From Anaerolinea sp. (lineage in GTDB: Bacteria; Chloroflexota; Anaerolineae; Anaerolineales; Anaerolineaceae): 12,124 nt of DNA. A program made the translations under genes and the position numbers. The DNA lies in the NCBI GenBank assembly GCA_020216845.1, contig JAIWNK010000161.1:1-12124 (forward strand). The letters are read 5' to 3'. This document shows positions 1 to 6,575 of this stretch, one piece after another. Below the pieces are notes generated by a model. The model saw only the letters and a list, made by a program, of their open reading frames with translations, was not told the origin of the DNA and did not search any database. Position 1 is the first letter of the stretch; the number at the start of each line of letters is the position of its first letter.

Positions 1-53
1 GCAAACAACACACCCTGACCACCAAAGCCTGAGACGATAATTTCCGTTTGCAT
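1..53 (-). CDS. 2-oxoacid:ferredoxin oxidoreductase gamma subunit (5' end only)
   Basis: Only the first 17 codons and part of the next are inside the window; the rest lies beyond the left edge. The start ATG at 53-51 is preceded by a strong GGAGG ribosome site with good spacing. The peptide begins MQTEIIVSGFGGQGVLF. The GFGGQGV glycine-rich turn is the hallmark of the N-terminus of KorC/PorG-type gamma subunits of 2-oxoacid:ferredoxin oxidoreductases, which form the gamma lobe of the cytoplasmic heterotetramer. It follows the beta subunit on the same strand after 12 bp, as expected for the last gene of a D-A-B-C operon. The fragment is short, so family identity rests on the motif and on context. 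Confidence 0.85.
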   Translation of the reverse strand, partial: MQTEIIVSGFGGQGVLF

Positions 54-65
54 TGCTTCCTCCAC

Positions 66-845
66 CTAGATGCGAATTTCGGCCACGCTGGGGTGAACCT
101 TGTAATCCCCAATCGGGTAATAGGGTACCATATGCTCTTCCAGCCACTTCATCGAATCAAGCGGCGTCATGCCCCAGTTGGTCGGGCAAATGGAAAGCAG
201 CTCCACCATCGAAAAGCCCAAGCCGCGCACCTGCGTCTCCAACGCCATGCGAATGGCCTTTTTGGCCATGCGGATGTTCTTGGGGTCATGCAGGCTGCGC
301 CGAACGACGTAGCTTGCGCCATCCAGGGTGGCAAGCAACTCAGCGGCACGAATGGGGAAGCCCTGTTGCTCCACATCGCGCCCGGAGGGGGAGGAGGAAG
401 TCTTTTGGCCGGGCAGGGTCGTCGGCGCCATCTGTCCACCGGTCATGCCATAATTGGCATTGTTGATGAAGAAGACGGTGATGTTTTCGCCGCGTGCCGC
501 AGCATGAACGATTTCGCCCATGCCAATCGAGGCCATGTCGCCATCGCCCTGATAGGTGATGACAACCCGGTCGGGCAAGCTGCGCTTGACGCCGGTCGCC
601 ATGGCCGGGGCACGTCCGTGCGGGGCCTGAACGAAGTCAAAGTCGAAATAATTGTAAGCGAACACCGAGCAGCCAACCGAGGCCACACCAATCATGCGCT
701 CACGGATGCCCATCTCATCAATCACTTCGGCAATCAAGCGGTGCGCCACGCCATGCGTACAGCCCGGGCAATAATGCGTGTTGATATCCCGCAACGCCTC
801 GGGGCGCTGATAAACAACTTGTTGGGTCAATTCCTGATCTGCCAT
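66..845 (-). CDS. korB: 2-oxoacid:ferredoxin oxidoreductase, thiamine-diphosphate-binding beta subunit (KorB-type)
   Basis: A 259-residue cytoplasmic subunit that binds thiamine diphosphate and carries out CoA-dependent oxidative decarboxylation of a 2-oxoacid with electron transfer to ferredoxin. The ThDP/Mg motif is visible as GDGD at residues 100-103, followed by [11 protein letters not shown] at 128-138. Cys26 and Cys29 (HYCPGC), Cys59 (GCS) and Cys220 (ICPT) fit the four ligands of the single [4Fe-4S] cluster of this subunit type. I chose the ATG at 845-843 because AAGGAG lies 7 nt upstream and the family consensus begins shortly after; an in-frame upstream start would extend into the alpha gene. 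The gene lies 11 bp after the alpha subunit. The substrate could be 2-oxoglutarate or a branched-chain 2-oxoacid; sequence alone does not settle this. Confidence 0.93.
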   Translation of the reverse strand: MADQELTQQVVYQRPEALRDINTHYCPGCTHGVAHRLIAEVIDEMGIRERMIGVASVGCSVFAYNYFDFDFVQAPHGRAPAMATGVKRSLPDRVVITYQGDGDMASIGMGEIVHAAARGENITVFFINNANYGMTGGQMAPTTLPGQKTSSSPSGRDVEQQGFPIRAAELLATLDGASYVVRRSLHDPKNIRMAKKAIRMALETQVRGLGFSMVELLSICPTNWGMTPLDSMKWLEEHMVPYYPIGDYKVHPSVAEIRI

Positions 846-856
846 CGTTTGGCTCC

Positions 857-1975
857 TTAATTCATCTTGGACATGCGCGCCAGCCAACGGTCGCGCGCAG
901 TTCCCTCAGTCGGGATAGGGCCTTTGGCCATGCGCTCAATTTCGGCCAAAATCTCATCCGGGAAGGGCATGATGCCGCCCGGCCGTCCGTAAAATTCTAC
1001 CGGAGCGTGATCTTTGACCACCGCCAGCACATCATCCAGCATCTGACCGCCGTTCATCTCGGTCACCAAAAAGCCGCGCACCCGCCCGGTCAATTCGGCC
1101 AACACCTGCTTGGGGAAGGGCGCCACGGTGACGGGGCGCAACAGCCCAACCTTGATGCCCTGTGCACGCGCCGCGCGCACCGCTGAAAGCGCCACGCGCC
1201 CAGCTGAGCCAAAGCCCACCACCACCAGCTCCGCATCATCCAGGTAATATTCCTTGAAGCGCACCTCGTTGGCCTCAACCTCCTGCCAGCGGCGCATCAT
1301 GCGCAAATTGGCCTGCTCTTCTTGCGGCGGGTCAAGGTAAATGGAGCTGAGGTAACGGCGTTCGCGCTGCCCCATCATACCCGTCACGGCCCAATCTGCT
1401 GTTGAAACGCCGCGCAACGGCTGCATTTCGGGCAATTCGCACGGCTCCATCATTTGCCCAATGCTGCCATCGGTCAGCACCGCGCAAATGGAGCGATACT
1501 TCTCGGCCAGGTCAAAGGCCAACACGGTCAAATCAACCGATTCCTGAACGCTCGCCGGGGCAAGCACAATGGCGTGATAATCGCCATGCCCACCGCCATG
1601 CACAATCTGATTGTAATCCGACTGTGCCGGGGCAATGTTGCCCAGGCCCGGGCCACCGCGCATCACATCCACCAACACCATCGGCACCTCAGTGCCAGCA
1701 ATGTAAGATAGACCTTCCATCATCAAGCTGATGCCCGGGCTGGAAGAAGAGGTCATCACCCGCACACCGGTGCAGGCAGCACCATACACCATGTTGATGG
1801 CACCCAATTCGCTCTCTGCTTGCACAAACGCCCGCCCCAATTCAGGCATGCGCCGTGACAGATATTCGAGCAATTCCGTCTGCGGCGTGATGGGGTAGCC
1901 AAAATAGGCATGCAAACCGGCGCGCACAGCGGCTTCTGCAACTGCTTCGTTGCCCTTCATTAACTCACGAGCCAT
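857..1975 (-). CDS. vorB: 2-oxoacid:ferredoxin oxidoreductase alpha subunit, VorB/KorA-type
   Basis: A 372-residue alpha subunit containing the pyrimidine-binding transketolase-like domain. Visible motifs are GYPITPQTE (26-34), the family-typical AINMVYGAA (59-67), [14 protein letters not shown] (75-88) and the stretch from QSDYNQ to HGGGHGDY (118-133). The C-terminal third carries the transketolase-C fold with [10 protein letters not shown]. The N-terminus [16 protein letters not shown] closely matches proteins annotated as 3-methyl-2-oxobutanoate dehydrogenase subunit VorB, so a branched-chain 2-oxoacid substrate is likely, but KorA (2-oxoglutarate) is a near relative. The start at 1975 is preceded by AGGAGAGG. 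A much longer in-frame reading to 2263 runs through the ferredoxin gene in another frame and is not real. It sits 10 bp after the ferredoxin gene and 11 bp before the beta gene, clearly one operon. Confidence 0.93.
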   Translation of the reverse strand: MARELMKGNEAVAEAAVRAGLHAYFGYPITPQTELLEYLSRRMPELGRAFVQAESELGAINMVYGAACTGVRVMTSSSSPGISLMMEGLSYIAGTEVPMVLVDVMRGGPGLGNIAPAQSDYNQIVHGGGHGDYHAIVLAPASVQESVDLTVLAFDLAEKYRSICAVLTDGSIGQMMEPCELPEMQPLRGVSTADWAVTGMMGQRERRYLSSIYLDPPQEEQANLRMMRRWQEVEANEVRFKEYYLDDAELVVVGFGSAGRVALSAVRAARAQGIKVGLLRPVTVAPFPKQVLAELTGRVRGFLVTEMNGGQMLDDVLAVVKDHAPVEFYGRPGGIMPFPDEILAEIERMAKGPIPTEGTARDRWLARMSKMN

Positions 1976-1985
1976 TTTGCCTCTC

Positions 1986-2228
1986 CTATACGTTAAGTTT
2001 GTTGATCTTGCTGCCATCGCGATAGACCGTGATGGCGGCTTCGGGGCAAACGAGCGAGCAAATGCCGCAGCCGGTGCACCCTTCAACGGCCAACGTTGCC
2101 GGATGATAGCCTTTGGCATTGATCCGATCGGGCGAAAGGATGATGACGTGCTGCGGGCAGGCACCCACACACAGCTCACATCCCTTGCATAACAACTCTT
2201 TAACTTCAATTCGTCCCTTGACGGGCAT
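1986..2228 (-). CDS. 2x[4Fe-4S] ferredoxin-like delta subunit of the 2-oxoacid oxidoreductase
   Basis: An 80-residue protein with two bacterial ferredoxin motifs: C14-x2-C17-x2-C20-x3-C24-P and C51-x2-C54-x2-C57-x3-C61-P. Each binds one [4Fe-4S] cluster with the usual exchange of the fourth cysteine. This corresponds to the KorD/VorD/PorD delta subunit, which wires the catalytic alpha-beta core to the external ferredoxin pool. The ATG at 2228 has AAGGAGG five bases upstream. A second ATG five bases further upstream is out of frame and overlaps the ribosome site. First gene of the operon, 10 bp before the alpha gene. A free-standing ferredoxin is the alternative, but the position makes the delta subunit far more likely. 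Confidence 0.92.
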   Translation of the reverse strand: MPVKGRIEVKELLCKGCELCVGACPQHVIILSPDRINAKGYHPATLAVEGCTGCGICSLVCPEAAITVYRDGSKINKLNV

Positions 2229-2272
2229 CCCATCCTCCTTTTATGACTGGAAAACTCGGACAAAATCAGTAG

Positions 2273-2281
2273 GATATACCA
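2273..2281 (-). promoter_or_regulatory. possible extended -10 promoter of the oxidoreductase operon
   Basis: Read on the minus strand, TGG-TATATC forms an extended -10-like element about 45 bp upstream of the ferredoxin start. No convincing -35 hexamer lies 16-18 bp further upstream, so this is only a candidate within the 139-bp gap 2229-2367. Nothing else in the gap is convincing. Confidence 0.3.
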
Positions 2282-2367
2282 TCCTTTTGATTATGCCCCG
2301 TCTTGAGGAAGTGGGGTAGTGTCAAGCGTCACTGGCGCGTGCAACAAATATCCATCGGTTGTCCGAA

Positions 2368-3099
2368 TCAGTGGTTGGAATGCGCTTCGGTCAAAAAAAC
2401 TTGCCCCATCCCGATCAACAAGGCCAGGCCGGTGAACAGCAACAGCAACCAACCGAACAGCCAAATGCCTTGCATGGCCAACAGCCAAACCAACCCATTC
2501 AGCGCAGCAATCAGCGCCAAAATGCCACTGGCCTTGCGCTCGCGCTCCGAGAGGGGGCGGCGGGTCCCCCACAGCAGGCCGCCAAGTGCCATGGCCAAAA
2601 TGCCAAGGCCGGTGACAAGCCACAAAACCAACTCGCCCGAGATGCCACTGAATGGCAAAACGACGATGCCACAGGCCGCCTGACGGTAGTGATAGGCGCG
2701 GTTGAGCAAAGCATGGGCGCGCAGCAGCACAAAGCGCCCATACACCGGCTCATCCGCACCGACCGGCCATTCTTGCACAAAGCTGCCGCCAGCGGGAATC
2801 TCAATCCGCTCGGTGTATTCTTGCATGGAAAGCATGTTGCCGCGGCTGACGTTCAGGCGCAGAAACTGCATCAGCGGGGCATCGGTGGGGTTATCCACCG
2901 TGACACGCACAGGCACAATTTCATCGCGGCTCATCAGACGCGGGCAGCGCAACGTCTCCAATTTGGCCTCGCCGCGATAGTCTGCATCGAACAGATTGGC
3001 TTCTTGTGCAGCGGTAAGCAAATTGAAGTTAAGCGTCAACAGCAGCAAAAAACCAACAACAAAGAGTGGCAAACCCAAGCGACGACGCGATATCTTCAT
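2368..3099 (-). CDS. hypothetical membrane protein with an exported beta-rich domain
   Basis: I do not recognise this 243-residue protein. An N-terminal hydrophobic segment (about 8-30, after the basic MKISRRR) is a signal anchor or signal peptide. Residues about 35-150 form a polar, probably extracytoplasmic domain with alternating beta-like stretches (VPVRVTVDNPT, RIEIPAGGSF) and cysteines at 52 and 143. Three transmembrane segments follow at about 152-178, 191-209 and 211-234, with a basic loop RRPLSERERK between the first two. The design is an outside sensory or adhesion-like domain on a small membrane anchor. The ATG at 3099 has AGGAG 8 nt upstream. It is divergent from the YhfC-like gene and lies upstream of the oxidoreductase operon on the same strand, with a gap large enough for separate transcription. 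Confidence 0.75.
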   Translation of the reverse strand: MKISRRRLGLPLFVVGFLLLLTLNFNLLTAAQEANLFDADYRGEAKLETLRCPRLMSRDEIVPVRVTVDNPTDAPLMQFLRLNVSRGNMLSMQEYTERIEIPAGGSFVQEWPVGADEPVYGRFVLLRAHALLNRAYHYRQAACGIVVLPFSGISGELVLWLVTGLGILAMALGGLLWGTRRPLSERERKASGILALIAALNGLVWLLAMQGIWLFGWLLLLFTGLALLIGMGQVFLTEAHSNH

Positions 3100-3119
3100 T
3101 GATCAATCTCCTGCCGCTT

Positions 3120-3150
3120 ATTGTACCCGAAAACGGGCATTGGATGTCAA
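3120..3150 (-). promoter_or_regulatory. promoter of the 2368-3099 gene with 19-bp spacer and internal dyad
   Basis: On the minus strand TTGACA (3150-3145) and TACAAT (3125-3120) are separated by 19 bp. The spacer contains the perfect dyad CCCG-TTTT-CGGG (3127-3138). The hexamers are near consensus and sit about 20 bp upstream of the start. A 19-bp spacer with a dyad recalls promoters untwisted by MerR-family activators, but this dyad is off-centre and no merR gene is in the window. Confidence 0.55.
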
Positions 3151-3199
3151 GAGATACGCGAATCAACATCAACCGGCGACTGAAGCGCGCAAATCACAG

Positions 3200-3205
3200 T
3201 ATAAT
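3200..3205 (+). promoter_or_regulatory. consensus -10 box (TATAAT) placed for leaderless transcription of the YhfC-like gene
   Basis: A perfect TATAAT ends 6 bp before the ATG at 3212. With normal -10 to start-site spacing, transcription would begin at or next to the A of the start codon. No Shine-Dalgarno sequence precedes this ATG, which agrees with a leaderless mRNA. The -35 is weak: GCGACT at 3176-3181, 18 bp upstream. Confidence 0.6.
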
Positions 3206-3211
3206 GTTCTT

Positions 3212-4414
3212 ATGAAAACGATCCGCCTTGCTCTCTCAATCCTGTTGTTGACGTTGCTCACGTCCTGCGCGGTTGCAACGCAGCCGGCCCCATCCAACCT
3301 GCAAAAAGCCTCGTACCTGACCGGACACAAACTCAACGAAACCCAAGCTGGCGAGTTTGAAACCGGCTTTATGATCGAGGTGCCGAACGATGGCTACCCG
3401 ATTGGGCTGCTGCTCAAAGGGCAACTGAACGGGGATGCGACCCTGCAGGCCGAAATTCGCACCGCTGAGGGTCAAACCCTCTGGAAGAGCGCACCGCTGA
3501 CGGGCGCGTTCCGCTTCAGCGAGCGGATTGAAAGCCTGCCCGCCGGACAATATGCGCTGTTCGTCACCTGGAGCGGGGCAGCACAGGGCAATTTTGACAT
3601 CTATTTTGTGCCGGGCGAAGCCGTCATCCTGCCGCAGGTTTCACCGATGGTGCTGATCGGCGGCCTGGGAATGCTGTTGGTCGCCCTGGGCTACCTCGTC
3701 TACGCCTTGTTCCGGCGCCTGCACATCGGCTACCTGGCGCTGGGGGCCTTGGCCTGGATCGTGACTGTCGCCATCAAGTTTGCCATTGCCATCCCGCTCA
3801 ACCCGCTTGTCTATCAGGCCTTGCTGGGCGGGAGCTTTCCGCAGCCCTGGGGCGAAGGGCTATTTCACCTATACGTCGGCAGCCTGACCGGCTGGACAGA
3901 AGTGTTGTTGTGCTGGCTGCTGCTGCGTTACACCCGGCTGGGTCAGGTCAGCTGGAAAAAAGCACTCGGCTTTGGGCTCGGCTTTGGCGCAGTGGAGGCA
4001 CTGCTGCTTGGGTTGCTTTCCCTGGGCAACGGCCTGGTTGCCCTGCTTGCCCCGCAACAATTGTCATCCGATGCCCTGGCAGCGCTGACCGCACAGACAA
4101 GCAACCTGGGCTGGAGCCTGGCACCGATTGTTGAGCGGCTTTTCGTCGTCATCGTCCACATCTTCTGCGCGGTGTTGCTGTTTTATGCCGCGGCACTGCG
4201 CAAGCCCGGTTATTTTTGGCTGGCCTTTGCCTTCAAATCGTTGCTGGATAGCGTTGCTTCCTATGCGCAGCTACACGGGCTGACGACGCTGACCGCGCTA
4301 TGGACAATTGAGGCGATCATTGCCGTGTTTGGCGTGCTGGCCCTGTTCGGCACACGCTGGCTGGCACAGCACTACCCCGCCCCAACGGACACAGCCGGCG
4401 AAACTGTGGTATAG
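3212..4414 (+). CDS. lipoprotein-type N-terminal domain fused to a YhfC-like polytopic membrane domain
   Basis: A 400-residue membrane protein. The N-terminus has a signal peptide ending in a lipobox (LLTSC, Cys19). A soluble beta-rich domain (about 35-135) comes next, then about seven hydrophobic segments (143-385). The membrane half resembles the YhfC family of putative intramembrane metalloprotease relatives: GFGFGAVEALLLG with Glu262, PIVERLFVVIVHIF with Glu308, Arg309 and His316, and FKSLLDSVASY with Asp346. Classical members have His near the Asp of the last motif, where this protein has Lys342, so catalytic activity is uncertain. The start is the ATG at 3212, since longer in-frame readings lack a ribosome site and would bury the signal peptide. 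It is 24 bp before the kinase gene and probably co-transcribed with it. Family assignment is from motif memory. Confidence 0.72.
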   Translation: MKTIRLALSILLLTLLTSCAVATQPAPSNLQKASYLTGHKLNETQAGEFETGFMIEVPNDGYPIGLLLKGQLNGDATLQAEIRTAEGQTLWKSAPLTGAFRFSERIESLPAGQYALFVTWSGAAQGNFDIYFVPGEAVILPQVSPMVLIGGLGMLLVALGYLVYALFRRLHIGYLALGALAWIVTVAIKFAIAIPLNPLVYQALLGGSFPQPWGEGLFHLYVGSLTGWTEVLLCWLLLRYTRLGQVSWKKALGFGLGFGAVEALLLGLLSLGNGLVALLAPQQLSSDALAALTAQTSNLGWSLAPIVERLFVVIVHIFCAVLLFYAAALRKPGYFWLAFAFKSLLDSVASYAQLHGLTTLTALWTIEAIIAVFGVLALFGTRWLAQHYPAPTDTAGETVV

Positions 4415-4415
4415 T
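4386..4415 (+). promoter_or_regulatory. possible internal promoter for the deoxynucleoside kinase
   Basis: CGGACA (4386-4391), an 18-bp spacer and an extended -10, TGG-TATAGT (4407-4415), overlap the stop codon of the preceding gene and lie just before the AGGAG ribosome site (4423-4427) of the kinase. It would allow independent expression of the downstream gene pair. Confidence 0.4.
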
Positions 4416-4438
4416 TAAGCGCAGGAGCGACAGCGACG

Positions 4439-5086
4439 ATGTATTTTGCCATTGAAGGCGTAATTGGCGTTGGCAAAACAACCCTGGCCCGCAAATTGCA
4501 AACCGCGTTTGCAGCCAATTTGATGCTGGAAGTGTTCGAGGAAAACCCCTTCCTGAGCAGCTTCTACAGCGACCGGGCGCGCTATGCCTTTCAGACGCAA
4601 ATTTTCTTCCTGCTCAGCCGCTATCAACAGCAGCGCCGCAACGTGCCAGAATTGTTGCGCAGCGGGGCACACCTGATCAGCGATTACACCTTCGAGAAAG
4701 ACGCCCTGTTCGCCGGCATCAACTTGCAGGGCGATGAACTGACGATGTATGAACGCGTCCAGGAAGCGCTGGCCGAGAAGATTCCCCTGCCCGACCTGAT
4801 CGTGTACCTGCGCGCCAGCACCGACACGCTGATGCAGCGCATTGCCCTGCGCGACCGCAGCTATGAGCGCAGCATGGAACGCAGCTACATTGATCAGCTC
4901 AATCAAGCCTATGACCGCTTCTTCCTCGAACGGACACAACGCGTGCCGGTGCTGACGATTGAAACCGATGGGTTGGATTACGTCCGTCACCCCGAAGACC
5001 TGGCCTGGATTGAAAACCGCATCCGGCAGGCCCTGCAGCTGCCGCCCTTTCAGCCCGAGCTGCCCATGCCGCAACACTGCGGCTAA
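4439..5086 (+). CDS. deoxynucleoside kinase (dAdo/dGuo/dCyd kinase family)
   Basis: A 215-residue cytoplasmic P-loop kinase of the deoxynucleoside salvage family, which phosphorylates deoxyribonucleosides to 5'-monophosphates with ATP. The Walker A loop is GVIGVGKTT (7-15). The catalytic and sugar-binding region is EENPFL (34-39). The family-typical SDYTFEKD, equivalent to the S-D-Y-x-F-x-K of bacterial dGK/dAK, is at 81-88. The LID region is rich in arginine (RDRSYERSMERSY, 138-150). Length fits the family (about 200-230). The specific nucleoside cannot be told from the sequence. AGGAG lies 11 nt before the ATG, slightly long. The gene is flanked by 24-bp gaps on each side, consistent with an operon with the YhfC-like and nucleotidyltransferase-like genes. 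Confidence 0.9.
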   Translation: MYFAIEGVIGVGKTTLARKLQTAFAANLMLEVFEENPFLSSFYSDRARYAFQTQIFFLLSRYQQQRRNVPELLRSGAHLISDYTFEKDALFAGINLQGDELTMYERVQEALAEKIPLPDLIVYLRASTDTLMQRIALRDRSYERSMERSYIDQLNQAYDRFFLERTQRVPVLTIETDGLDYVRHPEDLAWIENRIRQALQLPPFQPELPMPQHCG

Positions 5087-5110
5087 ACTTGCCCTTGTGG
5101 AGACCGCCTC

Positions 5111-6118
5111 ATGCGCATCACCCGCGACTTATTGCTCAAACTGGCTCGTGATACCGTCAGCAGCCGCACCCGCAACGATCGCAGCCTGCTGTGCGTCTAC
5201 CTGACCGGCTCGGTGCTGAGCGAAGAACCGCTGCTGGGCGGCACAACCGACATTGACTTGATCTTCGTCCACAGTGACGAGCCCTACACCGAGCGCGAGA
5301 TACAGCGCCTTTCCGACGATGTGCACCTGGATATTGCCCACTATGGACAGGCGCGCTTTCATACGCCGCGACACCTGCGCAGCGATGCCTGGCTGGGCAG
5401 CTTTCTGTGCGCCCGTCCGCTCGTGCTGTATGATGTGCAACACTGGTTCGATTACACGCAAGCCAGCGTTTTTTCACACTTTGAGCAGCCCGAAATGGTG
5501 CTGCAGCGTGCCCGTCCGCTGGCCGAGGCAGCCCGTCAGACCTGGTTTGAGCTGCAAACCAACCCGCCCGAACATAGCGCCCGCGCCTTGCTGCAATACC
5601 TGCGCACCCTGGAGCAGGCGGCCAATGCCATCGCTTGTCTGAGCGGAGCACCGCTGACCGAACGGCGCTTCTGGCTGCGTTTTCCCGCCCGTGCCGAAGC
5701 CATCGGTCAGCCCGAACTGGCCGTGAGCATGACGACCCTCTTCCAGGGCAACGAGCCGCCCAGCGCCGACGATTGGCAAACCTGGCTGCCCGCCTGGAGC
5801 GAAACCCTGCGCACCGCCGCGCAACAGCCCGGTGCACCACCGCGCCTTGCCGCTGCCCGCCGCGCGTATTATGAGCGCGCCGTTCAGGCACTTTGCAACG
5901 AAGCCCCCACCGCGGCGGTGTGGATTATGTTGCGCACCTGGGCCCTGGCGCAGGCAAGCCTGCCCGACCTTGCCCCTGCTCCCGCCTGGGAGGCGCTGCG
6001 TCAAACCCTGGGGCTGAGCGAGGCCGCCTTTGAGGCACGTCTCACCGCCCTGGATGGCCTGCTCGATCAGGTGGAAAGCATCCTGGATGATTGGGCGCGC
6101 CAAAACGGCATCGCCTAA
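5111..6118 (+). CDS. nucleotidyltransferase-fold protein of unknown substrate
   Basis: A 335-residue protein with an N-terminal nucleotidyltransferase (pol-beta superfamily) signature: LTGS (31-34), then DID (47-49), with a third acidic residue, Asp74, in VHLDIAHYG. These are the elements that bind two metal ions and NTP. The remaining residues, about 115-330, are predicted helical and resemble the helical domains following such cores in kanamycin- or aminoglycoside-type and MNT-like enzymes; I do not recognise a specific family. GGAG lies 8 nt before the ATG. It is the last gene before the 500-bp origin-like region and 24 bp after the kinase gene. No antitoxin or HEPN partner is adjacent, so a toxin-antitoxin role is unsupported. 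A role in nucleotide metabolism or RNA/protein modification is possible. Confidence 0.75.
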   Translation: MRITRDLLLKLARDTVSSRTRNDRSLLCVYLTGSVLSEEPLLGGTTDIDLIFVHSDEPYTEREIQRLSDDVHLDIAHYGQARFHTPRHLRSDAWLGSFLCARPLVLYDVQHWFDYTQASVFSHFEQPEMVLQRARPLAEAARQTWFELQTNPPEHSARALLQYLRTLEQAANAIACLSGAPLTERRFWLRFPARAEAIGQPELAVSMTTLFQGNEPPSADDWQTWLPAWSETLRTAAQQPGAPPRLAAARRAYYERAVQALCNEAPTAAVWIMLRTWALAQASLPDLAPAPAWEALRQTLGLSEAAFEARLTALDGLLDQVESILDDWARQNGIA

Positions 6119-6171
6119 CCCCCCAAATAGAGAATTCCCGGCCACCGAATCGCTTGACTCGCTGGACGAAG

Positions 6172-6235
6172 TTTTCCACAAGGAATGTGGATAAATCGCG
6201 AAAAACTGTGGATAAGCGACTCCGATTGTGGAAAA
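6172..6235. promoter_or_regulatory. left DnaA-box cluster (four boxes)
   Basis: Boxes start at 6172 (TTTTCCACA, plus), 6186 (TGTGGATAA, minus), 6207 (TGTGGATAA, minus) and 6227 (TGTGGAAAA, minus). The last three share orientation and are spaced 21 and 20 bp, about two helical turns, which would place bound DnaA on one face of the DNA. Confidence 0.85.
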
Positions 6236-6281
6236 CTTGACCAAAACAGGCTGAAAACGCCCGATCCTCTGCGCCGCCCTG

Positions 6282-6299
6282 CCCCCCAGATATGGGGGG
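6282..6299. repeat. G/C inverted repeat between the two DnaA-box clusters
   Basis: Six C, the hexamer AGATAT, then six G form a perfect 6-bp stem. It separates the mostly minus-oriented left DnaA boxes from the mostly plus-oriented right ones. It has no T-tract on either strand, so it is unlikely to be a terminator. Confidence 0.7.
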
Positions 6300-6305
6300 T
6301 ACAAA

Positions 6306-6406
6306 TTATCCATCCCCAAATAAGCGAAAGCGGCTGATAATGCCTGCCAACAGGCGTAGTTTTCCACAAATCAATCGGCAATTCTCCACAGGTCGGGGTG
6401 GAGAAA
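6306..6406. promoter_or_regulatory. central DnaA-box cluster with short hairpin
   Basis: Boxes at 6306 (TTATCCATC, plus, 7/9), 6360 (TTTTCCACA, plus), 6382 (TTCTCCACA, plus) and 6398 (GGTGGAGAA, minus, 7/9). The 22-bp step between 6360 and 6382 is again near two helical turns. A hairpin GCCTG-CCAA-CAGGC at 6342-6355 lies just before the second box. Confidence 0.65.
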
Positions 6407-6479
6407 AACAGCCGTCCAATCCCGTAGCCCTGGGGGCCAACGCAAGCCATCCACCCCGCTGGTGCGGGAAATGCCCAAT

Positions 6480-6496
6480 TTATCCACATATCCACA
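6480..6496 (+). promoter_or_regulatory. paired DnaA boxes beside the T/A-rich stretch
   Basis: A perfect TTATCCACA (6480-6488) overlaps by one base with ATATCCACA (6488-6496), both in plus orientation and pointing into the T-rich stretch that begins about 25 bp later. This resembles a DUE-proximal box pair from which DnaA would load onto melted DNA. Confidence 0.75.
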
Positions 6497-6533
6497 GACT
6501 CTACGAAGAATACGAGAGTCTTTTTTTCTTTTT
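6496..6533 (+). terminator. hairpin with T-tract inside the origin region; possible terminator and/or edge of the unwinding element
   Basis: AGACTCT (6496-6502) and AGAGTCT (6515-6521) form a 7-bp stem, extendable by CG/CG around a bulged A, with a small A-rich loop. It is followed by seven T, one C and five T. As an RNA it has the shape of an intrinsic terminator for plus-strand transcripts entering from 6118. As DNA it sits exactly where an unwinding element is expected. Both arms contain a GANTC site. Confidence 0.55.
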
Positions 6534-6575
6534 ATCAAAAAGAGATTCTTTCAACACCGGGTAGGTTGAAAACGG

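Larger units (their letters stand above)
6147..6560. other. oriC: candidate chromosomal replication origin (oriC)
   Basis: This gene-free stretch contains about ten matches to the DnaA box TTATCCACA. Three are perfect (6186-6194 minus, 6207-6215 minus, 6480-6488 plus). Five are 8/9 (6172-6180 plus, 6227-6235 minus, 6360-6368 plus, 6382-6390 plus, 6488-6496 plus). Two are 7/9 (6306-6314 plus, 6398-6406 minus). A T/A-rich stretch (6519-6551) follows the rightmost boxes and could be the unwinding element. Sampled lines suggest strand G/C bias changes sign here: C exceeds G on the plus strand to the left (17 G and 23 C in 5701-5760) and G exceeds C to the right (28 G and 19 C in 7741-7800). Neither dnaA nor dnaN is in the window. 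A DnaA-titration locus is the main alternative. Confidence 0.8.

Noticed and set aside
48..860. 270-codon open frame on the plus strand
   Set aside because: Exact antisense of the beta subunit gene, whose motifs are unmistakable.
1976..2263. Long N-terminal extension of the alpha subunit
   Set aside because: It overlaps the ferredoxin gene in another frame; the ATG at 1975 has a good ribosome site and gives the family N-terminus.
2296..2316. CCCC...GGGG inverted repeat as a terminator of the 2368-3099 gene
   Set aside because: Only four G-C pairs plus wobbles and no T-tract on the minus strand.
5111..6118. MNT/HEPN toxin-antitoxin module
   Set aside because: The nucleotidyltransferase motif is present but no HEPN partner is adjacent and the protein is much longer than MNT antitoxins.
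5474..6367. 297-codon open frame on the minus strand
   Set aside because: It lies antisense to the nucleotidyltransferase-fold gene and crosses DnaA boxes; composition is glycine/glutamine-rich as expected for the shadow of a GC-rich gene, with no motif.
6292..6564. Small plus-strand open frame (90 codons) inside the origin region
   Set aside because: No ribosome site, no recognisable sequence, and it runs through DnaA boxes and the T-tract.
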